From the NCBI GenBank assembly GCA_009780625.1, contig WQZR01000054.1, positions 1 through 6,710 on the forward strand: 6,710 nucleotides of DNA, given 5' to 3'. Below the pieces are notes generated by a model, which was not told the DNA's origin, made no database searches, and saw only the letters and a program-made list of their open reading frames with translations. Positions 5,896 to 6,710 of the stretch are shown here, in pieces; positions within the stretch are counted from its first letter, which is position 1, and the number at the start of each line of letters is the position of its first letter. Origin of the DNA: Bacillota bacterium. GTDB taxonomy: Bacteria; Bacillota; Clostridia; Christensenellales; UBA1242. Made by a program: the position numbers and the translations under genes.

Positions 5896-6369
5896 ATGAA
5901 AGCATTTAAAGAAGCGGTTTTGGAATTGTGGACGGCTTTTACAAAGTTCTTCACAGAGTTTAAATTCAGACCAAGTTATGGTGGTTATATTGCTTATATT
6001 GTTGGGCTTATATTAATTCTTTTTGCACAATATGGCGAAGGTTTTATTTATGCTAGTCTTTCAATAATTATGGTTGCATCGGCGTTCCTTTCAGTTTTGT
6101 CTCTTAGAAAACTTAACTTCGAAAGAAGTAAACTTGAAAGACACATTGCACAAATTTCTGAAAAGCGAAGAGAAGAAGCAATAAAGGCAGGAGAGGAAGA
6201 CGACGAAGAGAATATGACTGCAATGCTATATCTTGATGAGAAGGTTCAAAAGGGTGTGAAGAGACATTTAAGAGTATACAAAATTGTTCTTGGGTTTCAT
6301 CTTTTTGCATTTTTGGTGACAAGCACAGTTTTTGTTGATTTAATTTTCGACGTGACTGGACTTATGTAA
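5896..6369 (+). CDS. Unrecognised membrane protein with three predicted helices
   Basis: I do not recognise this family. From the ATG at 5896 it is 157 residues: an amphipathic, aromatic N-terminus (1-27), two hydrophobic segments (about 30-46 and 48-70), a long charged stretch (about 71-125, rich in Lys, Arg and Glu with an E-E-D-D-E-E acidic patch, likely helical and possibly coiled coil), and a last hydrophobic segment (about 128-148) near the C-terminus. The hydrophilic stretch probably faces the cytoplasm. Start choice: the in-frame GTG at 5872 has only GGGA before it and ATG 5884 has no ribosome site, whereas ATG 5896 has AGAGG four bases upstream and fits the -10 at 5876-5881; starts at 5872 or 5884 would add 8 or 4 residues. 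It is divergent from the VTT gene and 42 bp before tig, which has its own promoter. No function is proposed. Confidence 0.72.
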   Translation: MKAFKEAVLELWTAFTKFFTEFKFRPSYGGYIAYIVGLILILFAQYGEGFIYASLSIIMVASAFLSVLSLRKLNFERSKLERHIAQISEKRREEAIKAGEEDDEENMTAMLYLDEKVQKGVKRHLRVYKIVLGFHLFAFLVTSTVFVDLIFDVTGLM

Positions 6370-6374
6370 TTTTG

Positions 6375-6383
6375 TGCTACAAT
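6375..6383 (+). promoter_or_regulatory. Extended -10 promoter of tig
   Basis: TGCTACAAT (6375-6383) is an extended -10 with a 5/6 hexamer, starting six bases after the TAA stop of the upstream gene. The nearest -35-like element, GTGACT (6352-6357), is at 20 bp, too far to matter much. Start of transcription is expected near 6390, giving a leader of about 22 bases that contains the AAAAGG ribosome site (6396-6401). Confidence 0.5.
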
Positions 6384-6411
6384 ACTCTATTGATTAAAAG
6401 GAAAAACTATA

Positions 6412-6710
6412 ATGGAATATACACTAATAGAAAAAACGAAAACAGACGCAAAGGTTAGGCTGGTTCTAAACGACAAAGAATGGCAAAAAGAGTTAGACAA
6501 AGCTGCTGCAAAAACAAAACAAAAATTCGACATGAAAGGTTTTTCAAAGGGCAAAGCTCCAAGAAAACTGATTGAAAAAACAAACGGGGAAGACACATTC
6601 TATCAAGAAGCGGCAAATGCACTAATTCAAGATAACTTTGTGAAGATTATCAAGGAGTTAAAAATTGAAGCATTTGGCTATCCATTTGTTGAAGTGAATG
6701 CAGTAAGCCA
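6412..6710 (+). CDS. tig: Trigger factor, N-terminal ribosome-binding domain (partial)
   Basis: The window ends after 99 codons of this gene. Trigger factor is the ribosome-associated chaperone that meets nascent chains at the exit tunnel; the visible part is its N-terminal ribosome-binding domain. Evidence is the signature G-F-S-K-G-K-A-P-R at residues 43-51, falling at exactly the numbering of the E. coli G-F-R-K-G-K-V-P loop, plus the preceding V-R-L-V-L strand (15-19), the helix E-W-Q-K-E-L-D-K-A (23-31), and the following K-L-I-E and E-A-A-N-A-L-I (72-78) helices. The ATG at 6412 is supported by AAAAGG ten bases upstream. The usual Arg45 of the ribosome-docking loop is Ser here (codon TCA, 6544-6546). 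The peptidyl-prolyl isomerase and C-terminal chaperone domains lie beyond the edge. In many bacteria clpP/clpX follow tig; that cannot be checked here. Confidence 0.9.
   Translation, partial: MEYTLIEKTKTDAKVRLVLNDKEWQKELDKAAAKTKQKFDMKGFSKGKAPRKLIEKTNGEDTFYQEAANALIQDNFVKIIKELKIEAFGYPFVEVNAVS

Noticed and set aside
1..6710. Alternative genetic code (TGA as Trp), considered because of low GC
   Set aside because: All Trp codons noted are TGG, the long frames are intact under the standard code, and a LysM protein argues for a walled bacterium. The visible stops happen to be TAA and TAG, so TGA usage is untested, but nothing requires recoding.

Overview
The window looks like a chromosomal stretch from an uncultured, low-GC (roughly 40% by eye), Firmicutes-like bacterium, plausibly a gut Clostridia or Christensenellales-type lineage. 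This rests on a Firmicutes-style RecJ C-terminus, a very large surface protein built from Listeria-Bacteroides (InlB B-type) repeats, a LysM protein implying a peptidoglycan wall, AT-rich intergenic DNA and Shine-Dalgarno sites in front of some genes. The standard code fits: five stop codons are visible (TAA or TAG) and Trp is TGG. The lineage is an inference.

Layout. At 1-350 (+) lies the C-terminal end of a gene best read as recJ, cut by the left edge. A compact AT-rich promoter at about 386-415 then drives a 1291-residue secreted, membrane-anchored protein (423-4298, +). It has a signal peptide, an unrecognised N-terminal region, about ten degenerate B-repeats, one fibronectin-III-like domain, a transmembrane helix and a short basic cytoplasmic tail. 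It ends at a bidirectional terminator (4297-4321) shared with a convergent 162-residue LysM protein (4810-4322, -). Upstream of that gene, 4811-4957 is a palindrome-rich intergenic region holding three inverted repeats, one of which is a good terminator for the next gene: a VTT/DedA-type (TVP38/TMEM64-like) membrane protein (5836-4958, -). A short divergent promoter region, containing a perfect 9-bp dyad that carries both -10 elements, separates it from an unrecognised three-helix membrane protein (5896-6369, +). A separate extended -10 promoter then precedes the first 99 codons of trigger factor (tig; from 6412, +), cut by the right edge.

The window is mostly housekeeping plus cell-envelope genes and shows no obvious operon: nearly every gene has its own promoter and/or terminator. 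Three products (repeat adhesin, VTT protein, small membrane protein) are membrane proteins and one binds cell wall or glycan, but nothing shows that they work together. I do not see a new defence, mobile or biosynthetic system. The most notable signals are the higher-order (three-unit) duplication inside the repeat protein, its apparently leaderless transcript, the symmetric divergent promoter, the palindrome cluster, and a substituted ribosome-docking signature in trigger factor.
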